A DNA stretch of 64,000 nt from an uncultured Roseobacter sp. (GTDB lineage Bacteria > Pseudomonadota > Alphaproteobacteria > Rhodobacterales > Rhodobacteraceae). The stretch spans positions 1,612,001-1,676,000 of the forward strand of contig NZ_CANLXG010000001.1 of NCBI RefSeq assembly GCF_947495025.1, in the 5' to 3' direction. Shown piece by piece: positions 41,508-51,288 of the stretch. The translations under genes and the position numbers were made by a program. Positions within the stretch are counted from its first letter, which is position 1. The number at the start of each line of letters is the position of its first letter. A model generated the notes under the pieces. The model saw only the letters and a list, made by a program, of their open reading frames with translations, was not told where the DNA came from and did not search any database.

Positions 41508-44080
41508 TCAGCGGCCATTGGAAGCAGTGCTTCCGCTAAGATTGCCTTCAATTCGGGCTTGCAAGACCCGCAATTCGTGCCAGCGCATGTTGCGTCACCT
41601 AATGCAACCACACTCCGTGCGCCGTTCGCAGCTGCTGACAGTAAGGTATTGCGCCCGACGTTGAAACACGCACAGACAGTGGCACCCGCATCCGGTTGAT
41701 CAGAACCGCCCTGGCCGGCAAGGGCCACCAGCGGCGGTGTGCTTGTACCGATCAGACCGACAACGGTTGTGCGCGACAGAATGACAGGGGTCGGTGCGAC
41801 AAAGAAAAGCCCCATGATCAGCCCGGCACGTGACACGGCCATACGGACTGTACCGGCAGATGGGTCGGCTTGTATTGCGACATCCCCATCTACCAGGCCG
41901 GACAGCGCGCGCAATTCCGTTTCCCAGTCGTTTGGAATTTTTTGGCTTGCCAGTTCTGCCTGCCAGCCGCTTTGCGTCTTTGCGATTGCAGCATAGGGGG
42001 TTTGCGGGGTGGGCTGCGAAAGACTTGCAAGAAATCCGTACCATTTAGGCCTGTAGACTGCAGCACTGACGTTGCCCGACTTAAGCGCGGGTTGACCGGA
42101 AAAAGGATCGGTCGCGGGAGCGACAACGCTGTTGATGGTTCCTTGACTGGTGCGCTGCCGGGTCCAATGCATTGGCGCGAACAGCTGTCCTTCGGCGATG
42201 CGCGGCGTGATCAAAGCGCGTAAGATCGTTTGACCATATATGCTTTCAACCTTTACCAAAGCACCCTGAGATACATCTATCGCTGCGGCATCGGCCGGAT
42301 TTACCTCGACGTAAGGCTCGGCAAGATGCGGCCCAAGGCGTGGAGATTTACCGGTGCGTGTCATCGTGTGCCATTGGTCACGGTTCCGGCCAGTATTTAG
42401 AGCAAAGCGAGATTTTGCGGGTGCCAGCGCTTCTACCGGGATCATCCGGGCCTTCCCGTCGGGATGATAGAATTGCCCGTTTGCAAAGAAACGCTGTCCG
42501 TTGTGGGGCCACTGTGTCGGGATGAGTGCCGCGTAGTCGGCATCGGCAAAGATGCTCAGATCCAGATCGCGTGGGAAATGCGAGATTGCAGCATCAAGCG
42601 CGATATATTCGGCGAAAATATCCGCTGGAGCTTGATAAGAGAACGCATTTGCAAAGCCCATGCGCCCAGCCACATCGCTGATGATCTGCCAGTCAGGACG
42701 CGCCTGCGCTGGGGCAGGCAAGAATGCCCTCTGTCGCGAGATGCGGCGTTCAGAATTGGTCACCGTACCATCCTTTTCGCCCCAACCCGTTGCGGGCAAA
42801 AGCACATGCGCCAGATCATTTGTGTCTGTCTTTTCCATTATGTCCGAGGTCACGACGAAAGGGACGTTGGCGATTGCAGCGGCAACCCCATCTGCATCGG
42901 GCAGCGATACAGCAGGGTTGGTCGACATGACCCAAAGTGCCTTTATCTTGCCATCGGCGCAGGCCTCAAACAGATCGACTGCCTTAAGACCTGCAGCAGT
43001 ACAAATCGTGGGGCTGCGCCAGAAATCTTGTACCGCTTGACGGTGATCGGCGTTCTCAAGTTCGAGATGGTTGGCAAGCATATTGGCAAGTCCGCCCACC
43101 TCGCGTCCGCCCATCGCATTTGGTTGACCCGTCACGGAAAATGGGCCCATTCCGGGCTTGCCGATCCGACCTGTCGCCAAATGGCAGTTTAGAATTGCGT
43201 TGACCTTATCAGTGCCGCCTGCCGACTGGTTTACACCCTGCGAATAAATGGTCACCACTTTTTGGGTGTTGGCCCAGAGATCGAAGAATGCGGCGCGTTC
43301 CTTTAGTGACAGACCGCATAGTGCGCTGTTCGTTTGTCGCGCGACCTCAAGCGCCGCATCCATGCCGTTCACATAGTCTGCCAGATACGACGCATTCAGC
43401 TTACGCGCATCTGCCAGATGCGCCAGCAATCCGTTGAAAAGTGCAACATCACCATCGGGTGAAATTTGCAGATGTGTATCCGCCAGATCTGTCGTGGCTG
43501 TGCGGCGTGGGTCGATATTGACGATGCGCATGTGTGGCCGCGCCTCTTTCGCCGCAGCAATCCTTTGGAAAAGCACCGGATGACACCACGCAAGATTGGA
43601 TCCGACAAGGACAATCAGATCCGCCTCTTCCAGGTCTTCGTAGGTGCCGGGCACTGTGTCTGTGCCAAATGCGCGCTTGTGGCCAGCAACAGACGAAGCC
43701 ATGCAAAGCCGTGAATTGGTATCAATATTTGCTGCGCCGATGAAGCCTTTCATCAGCTTGTTGGCGACGTAATAGTCCTCGGTGAGCAACTGACCGGATG
43801 CATAAAAGGCAACGCTGTCCGGGCCATGTTTTGCAATTGCTTTGCTGAACTCTGATGCAACCAGATCAAGCGCGGTTTCCCAATCCACGTTCTGGCCCAT
43901 GACCCTGGGTCGCAACAGACGCCCCTCAAGATCGATAGTTTCGCCGAGCGCTGCCCCTTTTGAGCAAAGTCGCCCAAAGTTCGCCGGATGTTCAGGGTCG
44001 CCCTTAATGGTCTTGTCCGCCCCGGCCAATACACCGCAGCCAACCCCGCAGTAGGGGCAAGTGGTGCGGGTCAAGGTCAT
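41504..44080 (-). CDS. nasA: Assimilatory nitrate reductase catalytic subunit NasA
   Basis: An 858-aa cytoplasmic molybdenum enzyme. An N-terminal [4Fe-4S] site CPYCGVGCGV (residues 8-17) is followed by the Mo-bisMGD domains (NIDTNSRLCMASSVAGHKRA, with the Cys as likely Mo ligand region) and a molydopterin dinucleotide-binding domain. A C-terminal BFD-like [2Fe-2S] domain has CACFNVGRN and CAGTNCGSC. It reduces nitrate to nitrite. The BFD tail is typical of the NADH-independent NasA class that receives electrons from a flavoprotein or ferredoxin. Overlaps nirD by 4 bp and the TrpD2-like gene by 4 bp. Confidence 0.95.
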   Translation of the reverse strand: MTLTRTTCPYCGVGCGVLAGADKTIKGDPEHPANFGRLCSKGAALGETIDLEGRLLRPRVMGQNVDWETALDLVASEFSKAIAKHGPDSVAFYASGQLLTEDYYVANKLMKGFIGAANIDTNSRLCMASSVAGHKRAFGTDTVPGTYEDLEEADLIVLVGSNLAWCHPVLFQRIAAAKEARPHMRIVNIDPRRTATTDLADTHLQISPDGDVALFNGLLAHLADARKLNASYLADYVNGMDAALEVARQTNSALCGLSLKERAAFFDLWANTQKVVTIYSQGVNQSAGGTDKVNAILNCHLATGRIGKPGMGPFSVTGQPNAMGGREVGGLANMLANHLELENADHRQAVQDFWRSPTICTAAGLKAVDLFEACADGKIKALWVMSTNPAVSLPDADGVAAAIANVPFVVTSDIMEKTDTNDLAHVLLPATGWGEKDGTVTNSERRISRQRAFLPAPAQARPDWQIISDVAGRMGFANAFSYQAPADIFAEYIALDAAISHFPRDLDLSIFADADYAALIPTQWPHNGQRFFANGQFYHPDGKARMIPVEALAPAKSRFALNTGRNRDQWHTMTRTGKSPRLGPHLAEPYVEVNPADAAAIDVSQGALVKVESIYGQTILRALITPRIAEGQLFAPMHWTRQRTSQGTINSVVAPATDPFSGQPALKSGNVSAAVYRPKWYGFLASLSQPTPQTPYAAIAKTQSGWQAELASQKIPNDWETELRALSGLVDGDVAIQADPSAGTVRMAVSRAGLIMGLFFVAPTPVILSRTTVVGLIGTSTPPLVALAGQGGSDQPDAGATVCACFNVGRNTLLSAAANGARSVVALGDATCAGTNCGSCKPELKAILAEALLPMAAE

Positions 44081-44412
44081 GCGACCGCTCGGGCATACAG
44101 AAATGTCCGGTCCAGTAGGATGCGCCCGCCTTCAATGCGCGCCGGATAGGTGTTCACCTGGCCTTCATCAACGCCTTGCGCCCTTCCGGTTTCGAGCGAA
44201 ATCACCCAGTTGTGCAGTGGGCAGGTCACAGATTTTCCGTGGACGATCCCTTCGGCCAGAGGCCCCGCTTTGTGCGGGCATGCGTTATCCAACGCGAAGA
44301 CTTCATCCTCAGCCGTGCGAAAGACTGCCACGCATCCCAGCGCGGTTCTGACCATCCGTGCCCCGCGTCTGGGCACATCGTCGAGCGGGGCGATATCAAT
44401 CCAATCGGTCAT
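44077..44412 (-). CDS. nirD: Nitrite reductase small subunit NirD (Rieske type)
   Basis: A 111-aa Rieske-fold protein. CPHKAG and CPLHNW provide a complete Cys-x-His/Cys-x2-His ligand set, so a [2Fe-2S] cluster can be bound. Some NirD proteins, such as that of E. coli, lack the ligands. It works with NirB to reduce nitrite to ammonium. Start overlaps the nirB stop and its stop overlaps nasA, giving a continuous overlapped block. Confidence 0.92.
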   Translation of the reverse strand: MTDWIDIAPLDDVPRRGARMVRTALGCVAVFRTAEDEVFALDNACPHKAGPLAEGIVHGKSVTCPLHNWVISLETGRAQGVDEGQVNTYPARIEGGRILLDRTFLYARAVA

Positions 44413-46853
44413 TCTGCCGCCTCCAATGAAAGACTTGCCAAAGGTTGGTAACGATCAGCTTTGGTCCGGGCATGTTCTGCCCATGGGTCTTTGCGATAGA
44501 TTGTCTGGCTCAGCTCGAAACGTGCCACGAGTTCAGTGCGCGATTGCAGATCGTCAACGATCCGTTCCCTGATCCAATCAAGCCCGACCTTACCCATCCA
44601 TTTATAGATGCGGTCGAGATACCTCGCGTTTTCACGGTACAATTGCGTCACTGCTTTGATGACATCGATCGCATCTTCCTCGGTAGGCACCTGGACGAGT
44701 AATTCTGTCTCTTTCACGTCCATGCCTGCCGCGCCACCGATGCTGACCTGATAGCCACTGTCGACACAGACAACACCGATATCCTTGCAAGTGGCCTCAG
44801 CACAGTTGCGCGGGCAACCAGAGACCGCGAGCTTTAGTTTATGCGGCGTCCATGAGCCCCAAAGCTCTTTTTCCAGTTTGATACCAAGTCCGGTACTGTC
44901 TTGCGTGCCAAAGCGGCAATGATCTGTACCAACGCAGGTCTTAACGGTGCGCAAACCTTTGGAATATGCGTGACCGGATACCATACCGGCGGCATTCAGA
45001 TCGGCCCAGATGCCAGGCAGATCCTCACTCTTAACGCCGAGAAGGTCGATCCGTTGCCCGCCGGTGACCTTGACAGTGGGCACCATGTATCTGTCAGCCG
45101 CATCCGCGATGGCGCGCAATTCATCCGGTGTGGTGATGCCGCCCCACATCCGCGGCACGACACTAAATGTACCGTCTTTCTGGATGTTGGCATGCTTGCG
45201 TTCGTTGATGAAGCGGCTTTGTGGGTCGTCCTGATATTCCATCGGCCAATCGGCAAGCAGATAGAAGTTGAGCGCCGGACGGCAGATATGGCAACCGCAG
45301 GACGTTTTCCAACCGCATTCCTGCCAGACCGCAGGCATCGACGTCAGTTTTTGACCTTTGATAATGCGCCGGACGTCTTCATGCGTCATATCGGTACAGC
45401 CGCAAACCGATTGCGCGGCAGGCATGACGAATTTATCGCCAAGTGATATTGCCAGCACCTGTTCGACCAATCCTGTACACGTGCCGCAGGACCCAGAGGC
45501 TTTGGTGGTTGCCCGCACGGCGCCCAGATCAGTAGCACCCGCTGCGATAGCGTCTTCGATTTGCCCTTTGCAGATTCCGTTGCAGCCGCAGATCTCCGCG
45601 TCACGCGGTAAGGCTGCAACAGCTGCTAAAGGGTCCAGGGGGGTCCCCCCTTGATAGGCGGGTCCAAAGATCAGCGTGTCGCGCATGTCGCTGATGTCGG
45701 TCTTGTCGCGGATCAGACCAAAGAACCAGTTGCTGTCGGCAGTATCGCCATACATTACTGCGCCTTTAATCACATTGCCTTCGATCACCAACCGCCGGTA
45801 GACGCCGCGCGCCGGGTCACGGAAGACGATATCCTCGCGACCTTCCGCATCGGCAAAATCACCGGCGCTGAAGAGATCACACCCGGTTACCTTCAGCTTC
45901 GTGGACAGTTCTTTCTGCACAAATCTGGCATCTGCGCCCAAAAGCGTCTGCGCGGCCACCTTCGCTTGCTCGTAAAGCGGAGCGACAAGGCCAAAAATCG
46001 CCCCGTCATGTTCAACACATTCACCGACGGCCAGCACGCTGGCATCAGACGTGAGCATATGATCGTCCACATGAATACCCTTGCCAACGGCCAAACCACA
46101 CTCCTGCGCCAGTTTCACGTTTGGCCGAATGCCCACCGCCATGACAAGCAGATCACAGGCCAATTCGGTGCCATCAACCAGCAGCAGCGCCCTGACACGA
46201 CCGTTTTCACCCAGTATTTCTTTTGAATTCGCGGAACACTTCACAGTGATCCCTTTTTCCACCAGCGCTTTGCGCAACAGGTAACCTGCAGCCTCATCCA
46301 ACTGCCGTTCCATCAGATGGCCCATGATATGTACAACCGTGACATCCACGCCGCGCGCAGCCATACCGGCGGCAGCCTCCAGACCTAAAAGACCGCCACC
46401 AATCACAACGCATTTGTTGTCTGGCCCAAGATCCATCATCCTTTGGGTGTCTTCCAGATCCCGATAGGCAATGACACCTTCCAGCTCATGCCCGGGCAAG
46501 GGGATCATAAACGGATTTGAGCCTGTTCCGAAAACCAGTTTGTCATAAGCGATGACATCACCGTTTTCGGCTGTCACTGTCTTGGCGTCCCGGTCAATCG
46601 ATATAATGCTTTCGCCAAAGCGGCATGTTACCCCGTTGGCGTCATACCAATCGGCGTCATGCGTGACGATCTCATCATAGGTCTTTTCGCCTGACAGAAC
46701 CGGCGACAACATGATGCGGTTATAGTTTCCACGTGGCTCTGCGTTGAACAGGGTCACATTATAACAGGCTCTGGCGTCGAACAGGGCCTCCAACATCCGC
46801 CCTGTTGCCATGCCCGCTCCGACAACAATCAGTTTTTGTGTCATATCATTCAT
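44409..46853 (-). CDS. nirB: Nitrite reductase large subunit NirB (NAD(P)H)
   Basis: An 814-aa enzyme. The FAD/NAD-binding part (LIVVGAGMATGRMLEALF, VIGGGLLGLEAAAGMAARGV) is followed by two BFD-like [2Fe-2S] segments (CGCNGICKGQ, CGCTDM, CGCHICRP). The siroheme-[4Fe-4S] domain has CVGTDHC and CPRNC. It reduces nitrite to ammonium with six electrons in the cytoplasm. Length is normal for the family. It overlaps the ABC ATPase stop by 4 bp and nirD by 4 bp. Siroheme comes from the cysG product of the same operon. Confidence 0.95.
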   Translation of the reverse strand: MNDMTQKLIVVGAGMATGRMLEALFDARACYNVTLFNAEPRGNYNRIMLSPVLSGEKTYDEIVTHDADWYDANGVTCRFGESIISIDRDAKTVTAENGDVIAYDKLVFGTGSNPFMIPLPGHELEGVIAYRDLEDTQRMMDLGPDNKCVVIGGGLLGLEAAAGMAARGVDVTVVHIMGHLMERQLDEAAGYLLRKALVEKGITVKCSANSKEILGENGRVRALLLVDGTELACDLLVMAVGIRPNVKLAQECGLAVGKGIHVDDHMLTSDASVLAVGECVEHDGAIFGLVAPLYEQAKVAAQTLLGADARFVQKELSTKLKVTGCDLFSAGDFADAEGREDIVFRDPARGVYRRLVIEGNVIKGAVMYGDTADSNWFFGLIRDKTDISDMRDTLIFGPAYQGGTPLDPLAAVAALPRDAEICGCNGICKGQIEDAIAAGATDLGAVRATTKASGSCGTCTGLVEQVLAISLGDKFVMPAAQSVCGCTDMTHEDVRRIIKGQKLTSMPAVWQECGWKTSCGCHICRPALNFYLLADWPMEYQDDPQSRFINERKHANIQKDGTFSVVPRMWGGITTPDELRAIADAADRYMVPTVKVTGGQRIDLLGVKSEDLPGIWADLNAAGMVSGHAYSKGLRTVKTCVGTDHCRFGTQDSTGLGIKLEKELWGSWTPHKLKLAVSGCPRNCAEATCKDIGVVCVDSGYQVSIGGAAGMDVKETELLVQVPTEEDAIDVIKAVTQLYRENARYLDRIYKWMGKVGLDWIRERIVDDLQSRTELVARFELSQTIYRKDPWAEHARTKADRYQPLASLSLEAAE

Positions 46854-48514
46854 TCCGCTGCGATGGCTTTTGGTTTGGGTTTCGCGCCGTGCTCATATTC
46901 CTCAAGAAAATCGAGGACCTCCTGGCGATAGGCGTAGTAGTCGGGATGCCCCAAAAGCGCCTTTCGGGTGCGCGGACGTGGCAGCTTTACATCGGTGATC
47001 TTGCCAATTGTCGCCTGTGGACCGTTGGTCATCATCACAACGCGGTCCGCCAGCAAAATCGCCTCATCCACATCATGTGTGACGCAGATAGCGGTGACTT
47101 TGGTGCGCGACCAAACCTCCATCAGGACCTCTTGCAGTTCCCAGCGTGTCAGACTGTCAAGCATGCCAAATGGCTCATCCAGCAAGAGCAGTTTGGGTGA
47201 GAGCGCAAAAGCGCGCGCGATACCAACGCGTTGCTTCATCCCGTTGGACAGGCTTGCCGCACCTTTGTCCATGCTGTCGGCCAGCCCGACCCGTTCAAGA
47301 TAGTATTCCACGACATCCTGCCGTTCAGCCTGGGACGCCCTCGGGTAGACCTTGTCCACGCCAATTGCGACGTTTTCTTTGGCTGTCAGCCAGGGAAACA
47401 GATTGGGCGATTGAAAGACGACGGCCCGTTCCGGGTCGGCACCTTCTACGTTCCAACCATCCAGTTTGATCGCGCCTTTTGAGATCGGGTTAAGCCCTGC
47501 GGCCATGGTCAGGACAGTCGATTTACCGCATCCCGAATGTCCGATCAGCGAAATAAACTCGCCCTTGTTGATCTTGAGGTCAAAATCCTCAACCACCGTA
47601 AGAGGCCCTTTGGGCGTCGGATAGACCTTGTCGAGCTGCGAGAAATTAAGGAATTTTTCCTCGATCCCACTTTCCTGGGCTTTTGCGACAGCGGCCGGCA
47701 CACCGTGAATAGGTGTCACGTCCGGCAAAATCCGCGTGCCGCCCACCTTTGCGGCAATGCCCACATCCATCAGGTAGTTTGTGACCTGAGCACGCAACGC
47801 TTTGAACACCGGATCATTGTTCATTGCGACCCGGTCACGGGGTCGTGGAATGCTGACCTTGAATTCATCGCCCAAAGTGCCATCAGGATTTAATGCGATG
47901 ATGCGGTCGGCGAGAATTATGGCCTCGTCCACATCATTGGTAATTAACACGCAAGTCTTCTTGTTGTTGTCCCAGATCGCTTCAATCTCATCGGCCAGAT
48001 TTCCGCGGGTTAACGCATCAAGTGCGGACAACGGTTCGTCCAGCAACAACATCTCTGGGTCCATTGCCAATGCGCGGGCCACGTTCACACGTTGGCGCAT
48101 TCCGCCCGATAATTCGGCAGGCCGCCGCGTAGCAGCATGGCTGAGGCCCACCATGCCAACGTAGTGATCAACCTTTGCCGCGCGGTCTGCTTTGGACAGC
48201 TCGGGAAACATTGTATCAACGGCCAAAGCCACGTTTCCGTTCACAGTCAGCCACGGCATCAATGAATAACTCTGGAAGATCACACCCCGCTCGCGTCCCG
48301 GTTCCTTGATGGGTACGCCTTTGTAGGTCACTTCGCCCATTGTGGGCATTTCCAACCCGGCCATCAGATTGATGAGGGTCGTTTTGCCGGTGCCCGAGAA
48401 CCCCAGAATGACGACAAACTCACCCTCTGCGACATCCAGGCTGATGTCCTTCAGAACGGCAGCCTCGCCATAACTCTTCGAGACGTTCCTGAATGAGATA
48501 CTCATATTGCTCAC
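46850..48514 (-). CDS. Nitrate ABC transporter ATPase with two fused ATP-binding domains (NrtC-NrtD type)
   Basis: A 554-aa protein with two complete nucleotide-binding domains. Domain 1 has Walker A GFSGTGKTT, signature LSGGMRQR and Walker [13 protein letters not shown]. Domain 2 has Walker A GHSGCGKST, signature LSNGMKQR and LLLDEPFGMLDS. A linker around residues 225-275 joins them. Cyanobacterial NrtC carries a binding-protein domain instead, and NrtD is separate; here two ATPases are fused with no binding domain. It powers the nitrate importer with NrtA and NrtB, and overlaps nrtB and nirB by 4 bp each. Confidence 0.92.
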   Translation of the reverse strand: MSNMSISFRNVSKSYGEAAVLKDISLDVAEGEFVVILGFSGTGKTTLINLMAGLEMPTMGEVTYKGVPIKEPGRERGVIFQSYSLMPWLTVNGNVALAVDTMFPELSKADRAAKVDHYVGMVGLSHAATRRPAELSGGMRQRVNVARALAMDPEMLLLDEPLSALDALTRGNLADEIEAIWDNNKKTCVLITNDVDEAIILADRIIALNPDGTLGDEFKVSIPRPRDRVAMNNDPVFKALRAQVTNYLMDVGIAAKVGGTRILPDVTPIHGVPAAVAKAQESGIEEKFLNFSQLDKVYPTPKGPLTVVEDFDLKINKGEFISLIGHSGCGKSTVLTMAAGLNPISKGAIKLDGWNVEGADPERAVVFQSPNLFPWLTAKENVAIGVDKVYPRASQAERQDVVEYYLERVGLADSMDKGAASLSNGMKQRVGIARAFALSPKLLLLDEPFGMLDSLTRWELQEVLMEVWSRTKVTAICVTHDVDEAILLADRVVMMTNGPQATIGKITDVKLPRPRTRKALLGHPDYYAYRQEVLDFLEEYEHGAKPKPKAIAAE

Positions 48515-49584
48515 CTGTTATTCGAGAAGGTGAACATGGATTGCAGGGCATACATGACCCGATCCAACAGGAACCCGATAATGCCGATAGTGAACACCGC
48601 GACCATAATACGGGCCAGCGATTGAGACGATCCGTTTTGGAATTCATCCCAAACGAACTTACCCAGACCGGGGTTCTGGGCCAGCATTTCAGCGGCGATC
48701 AGAACCATCCAGCCCACACCCAGTGACAATCGCAAGCCCGTAAAGATCAGCGGCAACGCAGACGGCAGAACCAGCTTTGTGATCTTTGTATATGTGTTCA
48801 TCTTTAGGACGCGGCTGACACTGACGAGATCTTTGTCGATGCTGCTTACACCCAGGGCTGTGTTGATGAGGGTCGGCCATAGCGAGCAAAGGGTGACCGT
48901 GATGGATGAGATCAGAAATGACTTGGAAAACATGCCGTCATTGGTTGTGTAAACGGCAGATACAATCATGGTGACAATCGGCAACCACGCCAGGGGTGAG
49001 ACTGGTTTGAAAATCTGGATAAGCGGGTTGAGTGCAGCGTTGGCTGTCACCGAAAGACCCGCTGCAATGCCAAGGGGAATGGCCACAACAGAGGCGATCA
49101 GGAATCCGAAAAAGACGGTTTTGATCGAGGTCCAGATTTGATCGTAATAAGTGGGCTTGCCCGCATAGATGCGGTCACGCACGCGGTCTTCATTGCCATT
49201 TGCGATCAATTCGGCGTTGCGTGCTTCTTGACGTTCATAGAACGCAGCAGCCCGTTCGCCTTCGCGGATGGCATCCTGTTGCAGGGCGCCAACCTGTTCC
49301 CAGACTTGCGCAGGACCCGGGACTGCCCCCAGAGATGTTTGCACGCGTGGTGCAAGAGTTGCCCAAAGCATCAGGAAAACAGCAATCGCAAGCAGTGGGA
49401 CACCCAGCAAACGCCAGATTTCCCCAAATTGTGCGCGCGGACTGTCGCCTGCAGCTGCCTTTAGAATTGGCGTCAGCCACGATAGGCCAAATACTTTAAA
49501 CCATGCATCTGCTTTGTTGATACGGGTAAAAAGACGCGCACGCCGGGCCTCTTTGTCGAACACTTCTGGATCAATCGCGGTCAT
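48511..49584 (-). CDS. nrtB: Nitrate ABC transporter permease NrtB
   Basis: A 357-aa permease. A long cytoplasmic N-terminal part (to about residue 70) is followed by about six helices and an EAA-type loop, SVSRVLKMNTYTKITKLVLP, around residue 255, which contacts the ATPase. Longer than many NrtB proteins (about 280 aa) because of an insert between the first two helices (about residues 90-140, with YERQEARNAELIANGNEDR). Membrane subunit for nitrate import. Overlaps the ATPase gene by 4 bp. Confidence 0.9.
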   Translation of the reverse strand: MTAIDPEVFDKEARRARLFTRINKADAWFKVFGLSWLTPILKAAAGDSPRAQFGEIWRLLGVPLLAIAVFLMLWATLAPRVQTSLGAVPGPAQVWEQVGALQQDAIREGERAAAFYERQEARNAELIANGNEDRVRDRIYAGKPTYYDQIWTSIKTVFFGFLIASVVAIPLGIAAGLSVTANAALNPLIQIFKPVSPLAWLPIVTMIVSAVYTTNDGMFSKSFLISSITVTLCSLWPTLINTALGVSSIDKDLVSVSRVLKMNTYTKITKLVLPSALPLIFTGLRLSLGVGWMVLIAAEMLAQNPGLGKFVWDEFQNGSSQSLARIMVAVFTIGIIGFLLDRVMYALQSMFTFSNNR

Positions 49585-49629
49585 ATCGGACTTCCAACTG
49601 CTGCTTTAGAAAATGGTGGGGCGGGCGAA

Positions 49630-49657
49630 GTCCCCTTTGCGTTCATGCAAAGGGGAC
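49630..49657 (-). other. Intercistronic hairpin between nrtA and nrtB
   Basis: A perfect 11-bp stem (GTCCCCTTTGC at 49630-49640 with GCAAAGGGGAC at 49647-49657) and a 6-nt loop, 8 bp after the nrtA stop. No T-run follows on the minus strand. It probably stabilises the nrtA mRNA end and lets the binding protein be made in excess. Confidence 0.6.
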
Positions 49658-49665
49658 GTTGATGT

Positions 49666-51036
49666 TTAGCCCTGGACCTCGTTATCAACGACAGTCTGAC
49701 CGGATTTCAGACCGATCGGCAGGCTGTCGATGTATGCATTTGGCGTGCGCCCATCGTAAGGGATTGCATCAATAATATCTGCAGCTGGTGTTGCAGCTTT
49801 GAAGCCATCGCTGTCCCACGGGAAGTCCGCTTCTTTTGCCAGATCTTCATCCACGAGCAGGCGGGCAGCTTCGAGATACAGATCTGGGCGGTACACTTCG
49901 GCGGCAGTTTCAAAATACCACTCATCCGACATCGTCTCTGGAATTTGGCCCCAGCGACGCATCTGTGTCAGATACCAGATCGCGTCTGAATAGAACGGAT
50001 AGGTCGCGTTATAGCGGAAAAACACGTTGAAGTCGGGCGCAGGGCGGACGTCGCCTTTTTCAAACTCAAAGAAACCGGTCATTGAATTGGCGATAACCTC
50101 ATAGTCCGCGCCGACGTATTCCGGACGCGACAACATCGTCACAGCTTCGGATCGGTTTTCGTTATCATTGGCATCCAGCCACATGGCAGCTCTGATCAGT
50201 GCCTTTGTCAGCGCCAGTGTGGTGTTGGGGTTTTCTTCTGCAAATTCCGCAGTGATCCCAAAGACCTTCTCGGGGTTGTTCTTCCACATGTCGTAGTCAG
50301 TGATCACCGGCACACCGATGCCCTTAAACACGGCCTGTTGGTTCCAGGGCTCGCCGACGGCGTAGCCGAAAATCGTACCCGCTTCCATCGTAGCGGGCAT
50401 CTGCGGTGGCGGTGTCACGGACAAAAGCACGTCGGCTGCGATCTGTCCCGAGATATCCTGCGGGCTGTAATACCCTGGTTCCAGGCCTCCGGCGGCAAGC
50501 CAATAGCGGATTTCATAATTGTGCGTGGAGACGGGAAAAACCATGCCCATGTTAAACGGCTCGCCACGGTCTTTATAGTCTTCGACAACCGGGGCGAGGG
50601 CGCTTGCGCTGATGGGGTGTTGCGGGCGTCCGTCGTCCATCAGTGAAACGTTCGGTTTCATCTCTTCCCAGATTTCATTGGAAACGGTTATGGCATTTCC
50701 GTTCAGGTCCATTGAAAACGGAGTAATGATATGGGCCTCGGTCCCATAGCCGATCGTCGCGGCAAGCGGTTGGCCCGCCAGCATATGTGCGCCATCCAGT
50801 TGACCACTGATGACGCCATCAAGAAGAACCTTCCAATTGGCCTGCGCTTCCAGTGTGACGAACAGCCCTTCGTCTTCGAAATACCCCAGCTCATATGCCA
50901 CGGCCAGTGGCGCCATATCGGTCAGCTTGATAAATCCCAGCGTGAGATCTTCTTTTTCAAGATCCAACATCTGAGCAGAAGCTGCCGAGGCAAACAGGCT
51001 GGAAGAGGCCATCAAGACCGCGATCGTTTTTCTCAT
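49666..51036 (-). CDS. nrtA: Nitrate/nitrite-binding protein NrtA
   Basis: A 456-aa periplasmic protein with a signal peptide [41 protein letters not shown] and [16 protein letters not shown] are the NrtA/CmpA binding-domain segments, with [20 protein letters not shown] further on. First gene of the nitrate operon. Its leader (51037-51288) carries the two hairpins and terminator used by NasT, so transcription into nrtA should depend on antitermination. The related NasS protein, which lacks a signal peptide, is encoded just upstream. Confidence 0.93.
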   Translation of the reverse strand: MRKTIAVLMASSSLFASAASAQMLDLEKEDLTLGFIKLTDMAPLAVAYELGYFEDEGLFVTLEAQANWKVLLDGVISGQLDGAHMLAGQPLAATIGYGTEAHIITPFSMDLNGNAITVSNEIWEEMKPNVSLMDDGRPQHPISASALAPVVEDYKDRGEPFNMGMVFPVSTHNYEIRYWLAAGGLEPGYYSPQDISGQIAADVLLSVTPPPQMPATMEAGTIFGYAVGEPWNQQAVFKGIGVPVITDYDMWKNNPEKVFGITAEFAEENPNTTLALTKALIRAAMWLDANDNENRSEAVTMLSRPEYVGADYEVIANSMTGFFEFEKGDVRPAPDFNVFFRYNATYPFYSDAIWYLTQMRRWGQIPETMSDEWYFETAAEVYRPDLYLEAARLLVDEDLAKEADFPWDSDGFKAATPAADIIDAIPYDGRTPNAYIDSLPIGLKSGQTVVDNEVQG

Positions 51037-51066
51037 GGTGAATTCCTTTCAAAGGCCCCGAGGGAC

Positions 51067-51123
51067 AAAAAAAAGCCGCACGTAAGGATCACGGGGAGGA
51101 CCGTGTTCCATACGAGCGGCTTT
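51067..51123 (-). terminator. Leader terminator upstream of nrtA (attenuator)
   Basis: On the minus strand AAAGCCGC (51116-51123) pairs with GCGGCTTT (51072-51079), with further internal pairing (CGTA with TACG, CACGG with CCGTG). It ends in a run of eight T (51067-51074). This is a textbook intrinsic terminator placed in the nrtA leader, about 30 nt before the nrtA start codon, so it must be overridden for the operon to be expressed. Confidence 0.9.
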
Positions 51124-51135
51124 GCTCTTGGGAAG

Positions 51136-51180
51136 GGTGCTGGCATCGTTGTCAGCACCTGAATCTGGGCCACATTGCCC
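51136..51180 (-). promoter_or_regulatory. Two-hairpin ANTAR (NasT) antitermination RNA element
   Basis: On the minus strand, hairpin 1 (51167-51180) is GGGC-AAUGUG-GCCC. Hairpin 2 (51136-51159) has a 9-nt arm GGUGCUGAC, loop AACGAU and arm GCCAGCACC (one A-C mismatch). Both loops are six nt with A at position 1 and G at position 4, the hallmark of ANTAR-protein targets. They are 7 nt apart and directly precede the terminator at 51067-51123. NasT, encoded at 52419, is the expected binder. Confidence 0.85.
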
Positions 51181-51288
51181 TTTGGACTTAACTTGGCCGG
51201 TCTGACCAAAAAAAAGCAATGACCCATCTACGTTGCAGCAAAGTTTTATGCCGCAATGCAGCAAGTGCGTATATTTTGGGCGGAGTGA

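Noticed and set aside
51234..51264. Sigma-54-like or activator-like repeats (TGCAGCAA twice, 23 bp apart) upstream of the nrtA leader
   Set aside because: The GG-GC spacing is 11 nt instead of the 10 needed for sigma-54, and two short direct repeats alone are weak evidence for an NtrC or other activator site.
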